The position numbers and the translations under genes are program-made. A DNA stretch of 64,000 bases, taken from NCBI RefSeq assembly GCF_004345665.1, contig NZ_SLWR01000003.1:372001-436000 (forward strand), read 5' to 3'. Position 1 is the first letter of the stretch, and each line of letters begins with the position of its first letter. The notes beneath the pieces are model-generated. The model saw nothing but the letters and a program-made list of their open reading frames with translations, was not told the DNA's origin and searched no databases. This document shows positions 52,370 to 60,678 of this stretch, one piece after another. The DNA comes from Kribbella antiqua (lineage in GTDB: Bacteria; Actinomycetota; Actinomycetes; Propionibacteriales; Kribbellaceae).

Positions 52370-53470
52370 ATGAAACCCACCGAGTTCGTCAAGGTGAACA
52401 GTCAGTTCTGGGGCGATCACCTGCGGAGTGTGAGTGAGCATCTGCCCGGCAGCCACGGGGGCGAGTTGCCCGGCGAGCTGCTGTACCCCCGGATGATGGT
52501 GCTGACCGAGACCCCCGACTGGAACATCGTGGAGCTGGTCGGCGTGAGCCGCGAGTACCGCTCCCTCGAGGTGCGGCGGCAGAAGGCGGACAGCATCGAG
52601 CAGTACTTCGGCCTCGACGCCGCCGCGCCATCCGCGGTCGTGACGCTGCCGGGGGAGAACCTGTTCAAGGACGCGACCATCGCGACCGAGTCCGGCCGCC
52701 GTACGCTCACCTCGAGCTTCCCGGCGGCGGAGAACATCATCGGGGGCGAGTACGTCGGACCTGGCGACCAGCTGCTGCAGTTCGCGCCGGGGAACTACTC
52801 GACCTTCGACCGGGTCCTGCTCGTGCACACGGCGGACTCGTCGGTCCGGGTGCACTGGACGTTCTTCGCCCTCGCGATCCACCGGTCCGAGCCGGCCGAG
52901 CAGTACCTCAACTTCCTGCAGAACTACATCTCGGCGGCGCCTCATCTCGATCCGGTCGGCACTCTGACCGCGCCGCTGGGTTCCGACCTGAAGCCGGCCG
53001 GCTTCGCCAGCACGTATCTGGCGCACGGCCTGCAGGGCGTCGACCAGTTCCTCGAGGACCACGAGAGCATCCTGCTGTCGGCGTTCGACGCGACCCGGCT
53101 GATCCGCCGTCCGTCCCTCGAGTCGGAAGGCGCCGAGCTGACACCCGACTTCATCCTCGAGCGCGCCGACGGCAGCCACATCGTCGGCGATCTCCAGCTC
53201 CCGCTCCTCGAGAGCAGGAAGCACCGGCGATCCTTCAAGAGCCCCGTCGCCGACGGCGCCGCCCAGCTCGCCCGGTACGAGGACTACTTCAAGTCCGCCG
53301 AGAACCGTGCCTTCGCCAAGACGAAGTACGACGTGGACATCAGCGACCCGCGCAAGGTCCTGATCATCAGCACCCAGCAACCCGTCGCCCCAGACGAGCT
53401 CAAGCAAGCAGCCGCCGAAGTCGTCGACTACGACTCGATCCTGCGCCTCTATCTGGCCGCGAAGTCCTAG
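52370..53470 (+). CDS. Putative Shedu-like (DUF4263) nuclease
   Basis: The 366-residue protein has an N-terminal beta-rich domain (1-200) and a C-terminal part (222-366) that resembles Shedu-type PD-(D/E)xK nucleases: FLEDH at 227-231, LTPDF with Asp260, VGDLQLP at 272-278, and QLARY at 299-303 before a buried strand KVLIIS. In the canonical site the second motif is ExK; here it reads Asp274-Leu-Gln276, so the lysine is replaced by glutamine. It may be a diverged active enzyme or an inactive sensor. Shedu proteins are single-gene anti-phage systems. No partner genes are coupled to it. Confidence 0.6.
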   Translation: MKPTEFVKVNSQFWGDHLRSVSEHLPGSHGGELPGELLYPRMMVLTETPDWNIVELVGVSREYRSLEVRRQKADSIEQYFGLDAAAPSAVVTLPGENLFKDATIATESGRRTLTSSFPAAENIIGGEYVGPGDQLLQFAPGNYSTFDRVLLVHTADSSVRVHWTFFALAIHRSEPAEQYLNFLQNYISAAPHLDPVGTLTAPLGSDLKPAGFASTYLAHGLQGVDQFLEDHESILLSAFDATRLIRRPSLESEGAELTPDFILERADGSHIVGDLQLPLLESRKHRRSFKSPVADGAAQLARYEDYFKSAENRAFAKTKYDVDISDPRKVLIISTQQPVAPDELKQAAAEVVDYDSILRLYLAAKS

Positions 53471-53527
53471 CAGGACCTTCGCCTCAGGTTCACCGGGCGG
53501 TCCACCCGCGAGGATCAGCGTGGTGGT

Positions 53528-55114
53528 GTGACCGATGACAAAGAGTTGTTCGAGGCGCGGTTTTCACGTCGCGGGTTCTTCGCGACCGCGGGCGTAGCGG
53601 CAGGTGGAGCAGTGCTCACCGGTACGGCGGAAGCCGCGCCGGTGACGCACGCGGAGCCGGCCGCCGACCCCATCACTACTCCGCGGGTCGGCGGCCTGCA
53701 TCTGCAGTTCGGGGCAGACCCATCGACCGAGCTCGTGGTGTCATGGCACACCCGCCAACCCGTACGACGTCCTCGGGTGCTGCTCGGTGGTCCGGACGGG
53801 AACTTCGAGCGGACGGCTGCCGCTGTCACCAGCAGCTACACCGACGCCAAGTCCGGCCAGGTGGTCTACGTCCACCACGCCAAGGCCGGCTGGCTGCGCC
53901 CCGGCACCGAGTACGTCTACGCCGCCGTACATGAGGGAGCAGACGCTGAGTTCGGCACCTTTCACACCGCTCCGAAGGGGCGGGCGAAGTTCACCTTCAC
54001 GAGCTTCGGCGATCAGGGCACGCCCACGCTCGGGAAGCGCTATGTTCCGCCGCCGGGTACGTCGATCGCCAACCCGCCGTACGTCAACGACAACCTGGGT
54101 TCGCCGGCTGCCGGAGATGTCACCGCCGGGGTCGAGCGGGTACGTCCGCTGTTCCACCTCTTCAACGGGGATCTCTGCTACGCCAACCTGTCCGAGGATC
54201 GCGTTCGTACCTGGAACGACTTCTGGGAGAACAACACCCGCAGCGCGCGGAACCGCCCGTGGATGCCGGCGGCGGGCAATCACGAGAACGAACTGGGCAA
54301 CGGCCCGATCGGCTACGAGGCCTACCAGACGTACTTCGCCCTGCCACGGCAGCAGGGGCAGACCGACGTCACGCGCGGACTTTGGTACGCGTTCACGGTC
54401 GGATCGGTCCGCGTGATCAGCCTGGCCAACGACGACGTCTGCTACCAGGACGGCGGCAACAGCTACATCCGCGGCTACTCCCAGGGTGCGCAGAAGGAAT
54501 GGCTGGAGCGCGAGCTCAAGGCCACCCGAGCGAGCCGTGACATCGACTGGATCGTCGTGTGCATGCACCAGGTCGTCGTCAGCAGCGCCGACCAGGCCAA
54601 CGGCGCCGATCTGGGCATCCGCCAGGAATGGGTGCCGCTGTTCGACGAGTACGGCGTGGACCTGGTGGTCTGCGGCCACGAACACCACTACGAGCGGTCG
54701 CACCCGATCCGCGGACAGCAGCGGAACCAGACGCTAACGCCGATCCCGGCATCGACCAACGCGTCCGTCGCCGACACTTCGAAGGGCACCGTGCACATGG
54801 TCATCGGCGGTGGCGGTACGTCGGTCGGATCCAACGGGGTGCTCTTCAACCCGCCTGCCTGCCGGGTGATCACCGCGGTCGGCGCACCTGACTCGGTCAC
54901 CGGCAAGCGTCCGCCGGTCTACGTCCGAGAGGACGCACCCTGGTCGGCCGCCCGGAACGCGGCGCATCCGTACGGCTTCGCCGCCTTCACCGTGGACCCC
55001 GGCACCCGCGGCGGCTCAACCACCATGCACGTCACCTACTACGACGTGCTCGGCCCCGCCGGCGAGCTGTCCGTCTTCGAATCCTTCACCCTCACCCGCC
55101 CGCGCAACGACTGA
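53528..55114 (+). CDS. Tat-exported purple acid phosphatase-like metallophosphoesterase
   Basis: The 528-residue protein starts with a twin-arginine signal (SRRGFF at 13-18, then an Ala/Gly-rich hydrophobic stretch), so it is exported folded. A fibronectin-like N-terminal domain (about 45-140) precedes the metallophosphoesterase domain. Its motifs are FGDQG, NGDLCYAN, AAGNHENE and CGHEHHYERS, which together supply the two-metal site. Such enzymes release phosphate from organic esters outside the cell. The start is GTG 53528. Confidence 0.9.
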   Translation: MTDDKELFEARFSRRGFFATAGVAAGGAVLTGTAEAAPVTHAEPAADPITTPRVGGLHLQFGADPSTELVVSWHTRQPVRRPRVLLGGPDGNFERTAAAVTSSYTDAKSGQVVYVHHAKAGWLRPGTEYVYAAVHEGADAEFGTFHTAPKGRAKFTFTSFGDQGTPTLGKRYVPPPGTSIANPPYVNDNLGSPAAGDVTAGVERVRPLFHLFNGDLCYANLSEDRVRTWNDFWENNTRSARNRPWMPAAGNHENELGNGPIGYEAYQTYFALPRQQGQTDVTRGLWYAFTVGSVRVISLANDDVCYQDGGNSYIRGYSQGAQKEWLERELKATRASRDIDWIVVCMHQVVVSSADQANGADLGIRQEWVPLFDEYGVDLVVCGHEHHYERSHPIRGQQRNQTLTPIPASTNASVADTSKGTVHMVIGGGGTSVGSNGVLFNPPACRVITAVGAPDSVTGKRPPVYVREDAPWSAARNAAHPYGFAAFTVDPGTRGGSTTMHVTYYDVLGPAGELSVFESFTLTRPRND

Positions 55115-55117
55115 GTT

Positions 55118-55543
55118 TCAGGCGCGGGCCACGATTCCGGTCAGGGTCGTGGCGAGGGTACGACGGGCAGTCGAGCTCAGGTCGGCAGTCAGGGCCTCGA
55201 TGCGCTGGGTGAAAGCGTCGTGGGCTTCATGTGCCTGCTGCAGCCCTGCGGTGGTGAGCTCGATCTGGCAGGCGCGGCGATCCTTGGGGTCGGGGATGCG
55301 GGCGACCAGGTCGCGGCGCTCGAGGCGATCGACCATGCTCGTCAGGCTGGACCGTTCGATGCTCAGGATGCGGCTGAGCTCTGTCATGCCGAGCGGTCCG
55401 CCCAGGAGCACGCAGAGCAGGTGGGCCTGCTGCGGGGTGAGGCCGAGCGGCCGGCTCGTCTCGGCGTACAGGTCCTGCAGGACGTGCATCGTCTGGACGA
55501 GAGCACCGGCCAGATCCGCATCCACCGCTGTCTTCGTCGCCAT
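55118..55543 (-). CDS. MarR family transcriptional regulator
   Basis: The 141-residue winged-helix protein shows LGLTPQQAHLLCVLLGGPLGMTELSRIL and SSLTSMVDRLERRDLVARIPDPKDRRACQIELT, the MarR recognition helix and wing. It is divergent from an LLM oxidoreductase gene, and a 9-bp inverted repeat in the gap is its likely operator. Confidence 0.92.
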   Translation of the reverse strand: MATKTAVDADLAGALVQTMHVLQDLYAETSRPLGLTPQQAHLLCVLLGGPLGMTELSRILSIERSSLTSMVDRLERRDLVARIPDPKDRRACQIELTTAGLQQAHEAHDAFTQRIEALTADLSSTARRTLATTLTGIVARA

Positions 55544-55587
55544 GCCTCCACTGTAGTCCGCAGTACGGATAGTTTGCAGGGTTGATA

Positions 55588-55618
55588 CTTCGTAGGGCTA
55601 CTATTTAGGCCTACGAAG
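55588..55618. promoter_or_regulatory. MarR operator
   Basis: CTTCGTAGG (55588-55596) and CCTACGAAG (55610-55618) form a perfect 9-bp inverted repeat, 13 bases apart, between the divergent MarR and LLM genes, 19 bases before the LLM start. Confidence 0.7.
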
Positions 55619-55637
55619 CATTGCCAAGGAGGCAGAG

Positions 55638-56522
55638 ATGAACGTGCGGTTCGGATATGGCTCACCGGACAAGGTCCGCGACGTACCCAAGATCCTGCGG
55701 CTCGCCGAGCAGGCCGACCGGGACGGGCTCGACCATGTCAGCCTGTCCGACCACCCCTACGTCGCGGATCTGCTGGACGGATACGCCGGGATCGGCTATC
55801 TCCTCGGCCGCACCGAGCGCCTCTCCGCGTTCGTCAACGTGACCAACCTGCCGTTGCGCCCGGCTCCGGTCCTCGCACGTACGGCGTCCTCGCTGTCGGC
55901 GCTGTCGGGCGGACGGTTCGTCCTCGGCCTGGGCGCCGGGGGAGCGTGGGACCGGATCACGACGATGGGCGTGCCGGAGCTGCGGCCGGCCGACGCGGTC
56001 GAGGCGTTCGAAGAGGCGATGAAGCTGGTCCGCGCGATGTCCGACGGCGGTCACCCGGAACCGACCAAGCACTACCCGATCGGCGACCTCGCGCCGGCGA
56101 AGGTCGCGGCGCCGCTGATCTGGACGGGCTCCAACGGACCCAAGTCGCTCGCCGCGACTGGTCGGCAGGCGGACGGGTGGATCCCGGGTCGCGCTGCCGA
56201 CTGGCTCAGCGAGCGCTACCGCTGGTCCCGCCCGATCATCGACGAGGCAGCGCTCTCAGTCGGCCGCAAGCCTTCCGATGTCGCGACGATCTACAACTTC
56301 CCGGGCGCGATCACGGCATCTCCAGTACGTCGTACTCGCGACGAGGACGGGCGGTGGATCGGCGGATCCCCGGCCCAGTGGATCGAGGAACTCACTGACG
56401 CCGTCCTCAACCACGGCGCCGCCGGCTTCACGCTGTTCCCGACCGGCCCCGACGCGTACGACGTTCAGCTGGCCCGCTGGGGTCAGGAGATCGCGCCGGC
56501 GGTGCGAGCGGCGGTCGGTTAG
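55638..56522 (+). CDS. LLM class flavin/F420-dependent oxidoreductase
   Basis: The 294-residue protein has the luciferase-like TIM barrel: RLAEQADRDGLDHVSLSDHPY, ASSLSALSGGRFVLGLGAGGAWD and PLIWTGSNGPKSLAATGRQADGW. These patterns fit the F420-dependent branch common in actinobacteria, though FMN cannot be excluded. The substrate is unknown. The divergent MarR gene and its operator suggest induction by a xenobiotic or phenolic compound. Confidence 0.9.
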   Translation: MNVRFGYGSPDKVRDVPKILRLAEQADRDGLDHVSLSDHPYVADLLDGYAGIGYLLGRTERLSAFVNVTNLPLRPAPVLARTASSLSALSGGRFVLGLGAGGAWDRITTMGVPELRPADAVEAFEEAMKLVRAMSDGGHPEPTKHYPIGDLAPAKVAAPLIWTGSNGPKSLAATGRQADGWIPGRAADWLSERYRWSRPIIDEAALSVGRKPSDVATIYNFPGAITASPVRRTRDEDGRWIGGSPAQWIEELTDAVLNHGAAGFTLFPTGPDAYDVQLARWGQEIAPAVRAAVG

Positions 56523-56528
56523 GGACCG

Positions 56529-56605
56529 AAGGACAGGAGGTAGTCCCCGAAACGGGCTTGTTTCGCAGGGGCGCACGCGGAGGCGGGCGACTACCTCCTG
56601 TCCTT
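56529..56605. other. Long inverted repeat between convergent genes
   Basis: A perfect 17-bp inverted repeat (56529-56545 and 56589-56605, core GACAGGAGGTAGT) encloses a 43-base loop with its own CGAAAC/GTTTCG stem. The right arm reaches the stop codon of the P-loop kinase gene. It may be a bidirectional terminator or a relic of a small mobile element. Confidence 0.7.
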
Positions 56606-57155
56606 AGGTTCCGCGGGACAGGAAGGCGAGGATTTCGGGGAGGGGTGGGTTGTAGCCGTTGGAGGTGTCGATGGTGAGGGTGGGGGCGGGGAGGGTGATG
56701 GGTTCGAAGGCGGTGTGGGTGCGGAGGCGGGCGTCGTCGGGGATCTGGGCGTCCTCGTGCGCTCCGCGGTTCGGGTTGTCGGTGGTGCGGGCGTTGATGC
56801 GGTTGAGGGCGACGTCGGCCGCGGTCGTGCAGTAGAGGATCCGGAGGTCGGCACGGGCAAGCAACGGCGTCAGACCGGGGCTCCAGATCCGGTCCTGGAA
56901 CGCGGCCTCGGCGACGATCGTCGTACCGCGGCCGACCAGCAGACCGATCACATCGAAGAACGTCGACAGCGTCCGCATCGTCAGCGGATCGGCCGGCCCC
57001 GGCACGAACCCGGGCGTCGCGTGCGCCATCCCCTCCTTGATCTCGTCACGGCAGATCGCCGGACACCCGATCGCGGCCGCCACCCGGTGCGCCAGGGTCG
57101 TCTTCCCGGTCCCCGGCGGGCCACTCACCACAACCACCATCGGCCTCGACTGCAC
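56604..57155 (-). CDS. P-loop NTPase, small-molecule kinase-like
   Basis: The 183-residue protein has Walker A GPPGTGKT at 12-19, a CRDEIKEGM segment and TTIVAEAAFQDRIWSPGL, as in AAA_33-type kinases (zeta-toxin, gluconate or chloramphenicol kinase-like). The phosphoryl acceptor is unknown. It stands alone, convergent to the LLM gene. Confidence 0.8.
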   Translation of the reverse strand: MQSRPMVVVVSGPPGTGKTTLAHRVAAAIGCPAICRDEIKEGMAHATPGFVPGPADPLTMRTLSTFFDVIGLLVGRGTTIVAEAAFQDRIWSPGLTPLLARADLRILYCTTAADVALNRINARTTDNPNRGAHEDAQIPDDARLRTHTAFEPITLPAPTLTIDTSNGYNPPLPEILAFLSRGT

Positions 57156-57298
57156 CGCCGCACCCTAGCCACCCGCCAACCTCTCCCGCCACCAAACGTA
57201 AGACCCACGTTCAGTCGCCTCCGGGAACTGTCGGTGCGCGTGGTTAGTGTGTCCGGATATGGCTGGAGCGGGTGCGGTCTGGGGGCGAGGGTGGACTA

Positions 57299-58564
57299 GT
57301 GACGACCTATTCAGCGGTCCGTACGACGGGGATCTACTGCCGCCCGGGTTGTGGCGCCAAGCCGTTGGCCGAGAACGTACGGACGTTCGAGCTGGCCGCG
57401 GCCGCGGAAGCCGCCGGGTACCGGGCCTGCCTGCGTTGCCGGCCGTACCGAGTGGCGGGGACGATCGCCGATGACGCACCCGAGCTCGTCTGCCGGGCGG
57501 TGCAGCTGATCATCGCCGGGGTGCTGGACGAGTCGGGTGAGGCCGCGCTCGGTGCGCGTTTGGGCCTCTCGGCACGGCATCTGAGGCGGATGTTCCAGGA
57601 GCACCTCGGTGTCACACCGGACCAGTTCGCGCGGTCGCGGCGGGCGCACTTCGCCCGTCGGTTGCTGGACGACACCGACCTCGGCATCGCGGACGTCGCG
57701 TTCGCGTCGGGGTTCGGCAGTCTGCGGCAATTCAACCGCGCCATCCGCGAGGTCTTCCGGGCGACACCACGGGAGTTGCGGGATCGCCGGCGCCGGACGG
57801 ACCGGCTCGTCGCGGATGGCGGTCTGGTGCTCCGGTTGCCGTACAACCCGCCGTACGACTGGGACGCGATGGCGGGCTTCCTTGCGGACCACGCGATCCC
57901 CGGGGTGGAGTCGGTCGAGGACGGCATCTATCGCCGGACGATCTCACTCGACGGCGACCCTGGCCTACTCGAGATCGGCCCTGGCGGACCTGATCACTTG
58001 TTGCTGACGGCCCATCTTCCTTATTGGGAAGGCGTGATCCACGTCGCCGAACGCGCCGCGGCTCTCGTCGGTCTGCAGTCCGAGCCGCTGCTCGCCCGCA
58101 CATTGCTCGCGGAGGACCCGACGATCGGCCCACTGATTGCTGAACGCCCCGGGATCCGGGTGCTGGGCGCGTGGGGCCCGTTCGAGGTCGCCGTACAAGC
58201 GGTCGTCCGAGATCACGATGTACTCCACAAACTCGTCACGACGTACGGCGTCCCGGTCCCCGGCCTCGGCCACGGACTCACCCACGCCTTCCCCTCCGCC
58301 GAGGTGCTGGCCGCGGCCGAACTGGTCGGCCCGCTAGCTCAAGCAGTTGCTCAAGGCAACATCAAGTTGGACGTGGGCGACGACACGCTGATCCGTTCAC
58401 TGGAAGCAGTTCCCGGAGTGAGCCGCAAGGCTGCACATCATGTCGCGATGCGGCTGGGTGCGCGCGATGCCTGGCCGCTCGACGGTGCGGCCGAAGACCT
58501 GCGTCCATGGCGCTCGTTGGCAGCGATGCACATCATGGTCGCACGAGGAGCCCCCGCCACCTGA
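57299..58564 (+). CDS. Ada-AlkA type alkylation repair fusion protein
   Basis: The 421-residue protein joins three parts. First is an Ada-type zinc/methyl-acceptor domain with Cys14, Cys18, Cys44 and Cys47 (RTTGIYCRPGC, ACLRCRP). Second is an AraC helix-turn-helix pair (about 75-170). Third is an AlkA-type 3-methyladenine DNA glycosylase with an HhH motif (LEAVPGVSRKAAHHVAMRLG) and the catalytic Asp in AWPLDG. It would both sense methylation and excise alkylated bases. The N-terminus starts about 30 residues later than usual for Ada domains. GTG 57299 has GAGGGTGG upstream. Confidence 0.9.
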   Translation: MTTYSAVRTTGIYCRPGCGAKPLAENVRTFELAAAAEAAGYRACLRCRPYRVAGTIADDAPELVCRAVQLIIAGVLDESGEAALGARLGLSARHLRRMFQEHLGVTPDQFARSRRAHFARRLLDDTDLGIADVAFASGFGSLRQFNRAIREVFRATPRELRDRRRRTDRLVADGGLVLRLPYNPPYDWDAMAGFLADHAIPGVESVEDGIYRRTISLDGDPGLLEIGPGGPDHLLLTAHLPYWEGVIHVAERAAALVGLQSEPLLARTLLAEDPTIGPLIAERPGIRVLGAWGPFEVAVQAVVRDHDVLHKLVTTYGVPVPGLGHGLTHAFPSAEVLAAAELVGPLAQAVAQGNIKLDVGDDTLIRSLEAVPGVSRKAAHHVAMRLGARDAWPLDGAAEDLRPWRSLAAMHIMVARGAPAT

Positions 58565-58580
58565 GCGTGGCGGCGGCTCC
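58547..58580 (+). terminator. Terminator spanning the ada-alkA stop codon
   Basis: A 14-bp stem with one mismatch (GGAGCCCCCGCCAC against GTGGCGGCGGCTCC) and a 6-base loop includes the stop codon, just before the convergent gene. Confidence 0.6.
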
Positions 58581-58585
58581 CGGCA

Positions 58586-59350
58586 TCAGCGGAGCAGGTT
58601 GTTGTGTTTTCCGAACTCGGCTGCGGTGGTGAGCACTTTGTAAGTGCCGGTGGTGAGGAGTTCTTGCGCGGCGGCTGCGGCTAGGCCGTATGCACCTGCA
58701 GTGATGGCGGGGCCGACGCTGATTCTTGTCACGCCGAGTTCGGTGAGCTTGGGGACGGTCGGCGCTCCGGGACCCACCATCACGTTGAGTGGGAGTGGTG
58801 ACTCCTCGACCAGCCGCCGGATCGTCGGCGCGTCGACGACGCCCGGTACGAAGAGGACGTCCGCACCCGCTTCGGCGTACAGCTTTGCCCGGTCGATGGT
58901 GCCGGAGCCGTCGCCGAACAAGTAGGTGTCTGTACGCGCGTTGATCACCAGATCGATGCCAGCGGCAACCGCCACCTCCCGCGCAGTCGCGATACGTGAA
59001 GCATGTAAGGCGGGATCGATCAAAGCTCCGGCCGCGCTGTCTTCGAGATTGATGCCGACGGCACCCGCTTCGATGACCTCGGCAACTGTCAACGACACAT
59101 CGTCGTACCCGGACTCGATGTCTGCCGTCACCGGCACCGAGACCACCGCGACAATCGCCCGCACCGCCGCGACGGCCGTCGTACGGTTCAAACCGCCCGC
59201 GTCCGCGACACCGGCAGCCCATGACACCCCGGCGCTCGTCGTCGCAATTGCGTGAGCCCCGGCTGCTTCGATCGCCCGCGCCGACCCGGCATCCCACGCG
59301 TTGGGTAACACCAACGGCGGGTTCGCATGCAACTCCCGGAACAGGCTCAC
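58586..59350 (-). CDS. Isocitrate lyase / PEP mutase family enzyme
   Basis: The 254-residue TIM-barrel protein has the family features LPNAWDAGSARAIEAAGAHAIATTSAG, the metal-binding ADIESGY and NLEDSAAG, and NARTDTY. The cysteine loop KKCGH of true isocitrate lyases is absent. This fits the broad PEP mutase/oxaloacetate decarboxylase-like group. The GTG start overlaps the ABM gene stop by 4 bases (GTGA). Confidence 0.87.
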   Translation of the reverse strand: MSLFRELHANPPLVLPNAWDAGSARAIEAAGAHAIATTSAGVSWAAGVADAGGLNRTTAVAAVRAIVAVVSVPVTADIESGYDDVSLTVAEVIEAGAVGINLEDSAAGALIDPALHASRIATAREVAVAAGIDLVINARTDTYLFGDGSGTIDRAKLYAEAGADVLFVPGVVDAPTIRRLVEESPLPLNVMVGPGAPTVPKLTELGVTRISVGPAITAGAYGLAAAAAQELLTTGTYKVLTTAAEFGKHNNLLR

Positions 59351-59643
59351 AGGCTGACCACCAGTTCGTGGTCGATCTCGACGAACTCGACGATGAGCTC
59401 GGCGAACTGACCCGCGATCAGTTCCCGGTACGCCGCCGACCCGGTGTGCGCGTCGTACGCCGCCTGGTCCGCGAAATGCTCGACGAACAGCAGGTAGTCG
59501 GGGTTCGCCGGATCCCGGTAGACGCGGAACGACAACGTCCCGTCCTCGGCTCCCGGCCCCTGCGGCGCGAATGCCTGCACGATCTCCTCGGCTGCCGCCT
59601 GGTTGCCGTCCTTCAGCTTGATGGGGAACACCTTTGCCAGCAC
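59347..59643 (-). CDS. Antibiotic biosynthesis monooxygenase (ABM) domain protein
   Basis: The 98-residue ferredoxin-like fold protein shows FRVYRDPANPDYLLFVEHFADQAAYDAHT, a typical ABM core. Such proteins act as cofactor-free quinone-forming oxygenases or small auxiliary dimers. GTG 59643 has AGGAGG 6 bases upstream. It is co-translated with the PEP mutase-family enzyme. Confidence 0.88.
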   Translation of the reverse strand: MLAKVFPIKLKDGNQAAAEEIVQAFAPQGPGAEDGTLSFRVYRDPANPDYLLFVEHFADQAAYDAHTGSAAYRELIAGQFAELIVEFVEIDHELVVSL

Positions 59644-59729
59644 TTCGATCCTCCTGAGGTTTGAGCAAGTGCCTCAACTCTCGCCCGCGCCGGCACCCTG
59701 GGTCTGGCCATATCCGGTCATCTTCGCTG

Positions 59730-59755
59730 TCTCGATATTCGAGATGATATGTCTC
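59730..59755. promoter_or_regulatory. Overlapping palindromes upstream of a methyltransferase gene
   Basis: TCTCGATATTCGAGA (59730-59744) is a palindrome. Its right half also forms GAGA-N7-TCTC with 59752-59755. The AT-rich site lies in the divergent gap between the ABM and methyltransferase genes. No regulator gene is adjacent. Confidence 0.5.
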
Positions 59756-59805
59756 AAAAAACAAGACTCTGTACTAGCGTGGAGCGCATGGCAAAGGAGC
59801 CTTCG

Positions 59806-60600
59806 ATGAGCAATGTCTACACGCACGGCCACCACGAATCGGTACTGCGCTCGCACGCCTGGCGCACCGCGGAGAACTCGGCCGGCTACCTCCTTCCGCA
59901 TCTCCGTCCCGGCATGTCGCTGCTCGACGTCGGCTCCGGCCCCGGCACCATCACCGCCGACCTGGCCCGCCTCGTCGAACCCGGCCAAACCACCGCCCTG
60001 GAAGCGACCGAAGCCGCCCTCGACATCACGAAGGCGACGTTCGCCAAGCTCGACATCGGCGTGGAGTTCGTCGTCGGCGACGTACACAAGCTGGACCTTC
60101 CCGATGACACGTACGACGTCGTCCACGCCCACCAGGTCCTCCAGCATGTGGCGGATCCGGTGCAGGCGCTGCGGGAGATGCGCCGGGTCTGCAAGCCTGG
60201 CGGGATCGTTGCCGTCCGCGACTCCGACTACCACGGCTTCACTTGGTATCCCGAGTTGCCAGAGCTGGCTGAGTGGATGGACCTCTACCAGCGGATGGCG
60301 CGCGCCAATCAGGGCGAGCCGGATGCCGGCCGGCGGCTACTGTCCTGGGCGCTTGAAGCAGGCTTCGAGAAGATCGCGGCGACCGCGAGTAACTGGGCGT
60401 TCACAAACGAGGACGACCGTGCGTGGTGGGGCGGCATGTGGGCCGACCGCGTCCTGCAGTCGGCGATGGCTGATCAGGCGCGCGCCGCCGGCGTACCGGA
60501 GGAGACACTCGAGCGCATCTCGGCCGCCTGGCGCACCTGGGCCGCCCGCCCGGACGGCTGGATCTCGATCCTCCACGGCGAGCTGCTCTGCACCGCCTGA
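59806..60600 (+). CDS. Class I SAM-dependent methyltransferase
   Basis: The 264-residue protein has the SAM-binding motif LLDVGSGPGTITADLA (core 41-47), EATEAALD, and VVHAHQVLQHVADPVQALREMRRVCKPGG, as in the UbiE/COQ5-like family. The substrate is unknown. ATG 59806 has AAAGGAG upstream; ATG 59788 is in frame but less well placed. Confidence 0.9.
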   Translation: MSNVYTHGHHESVLRSHAWRTAENSAGYLLPHLRPGMSLLDVGSGPGTITADLARLVEPGQTTALEATEAALDITKATFAKLDIGVEFVVGDVHKLDLPDDTYDVVHAHQVLQHVADPVQALREMRRVCKPGGIVAVRDSDYHGFTWYPELPELAEWMDLYQRMARANQGEPDAGRRLLSWALEAGFEKIAATASNWAFTNEDDRAWWGGMWADRVLQSAMADQARAAGVPEETLERISAAWRTWAARPDGWISILHGELLCTA

Positions 60601-60635
60601 TTACGGGCCGCGGACGGCTTCACTCGAACGGCTGA

Positions 60636-60672
60636 CCTCCCAACCTCTGCTGCTTAGCATGAGGTTGGGAGG
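60636..60672 (+). promoter_or_regulatory. Hairpin covering the ribosome binding site of the ATPase gene
   Basis: CCTCCCAACCTC (60636-60647) pairs perfectly with GAGGTTGGGAGG (60661-60672) around a 13-base loop. The right arm contains the GGGAGG ribosome binding site for the ATG at 60679. The structure could block translation until opened, or act as a terminator for the methyltransferase gene. Confidence 0.55.
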
Positions 60673-60678
60673 CGTCGT

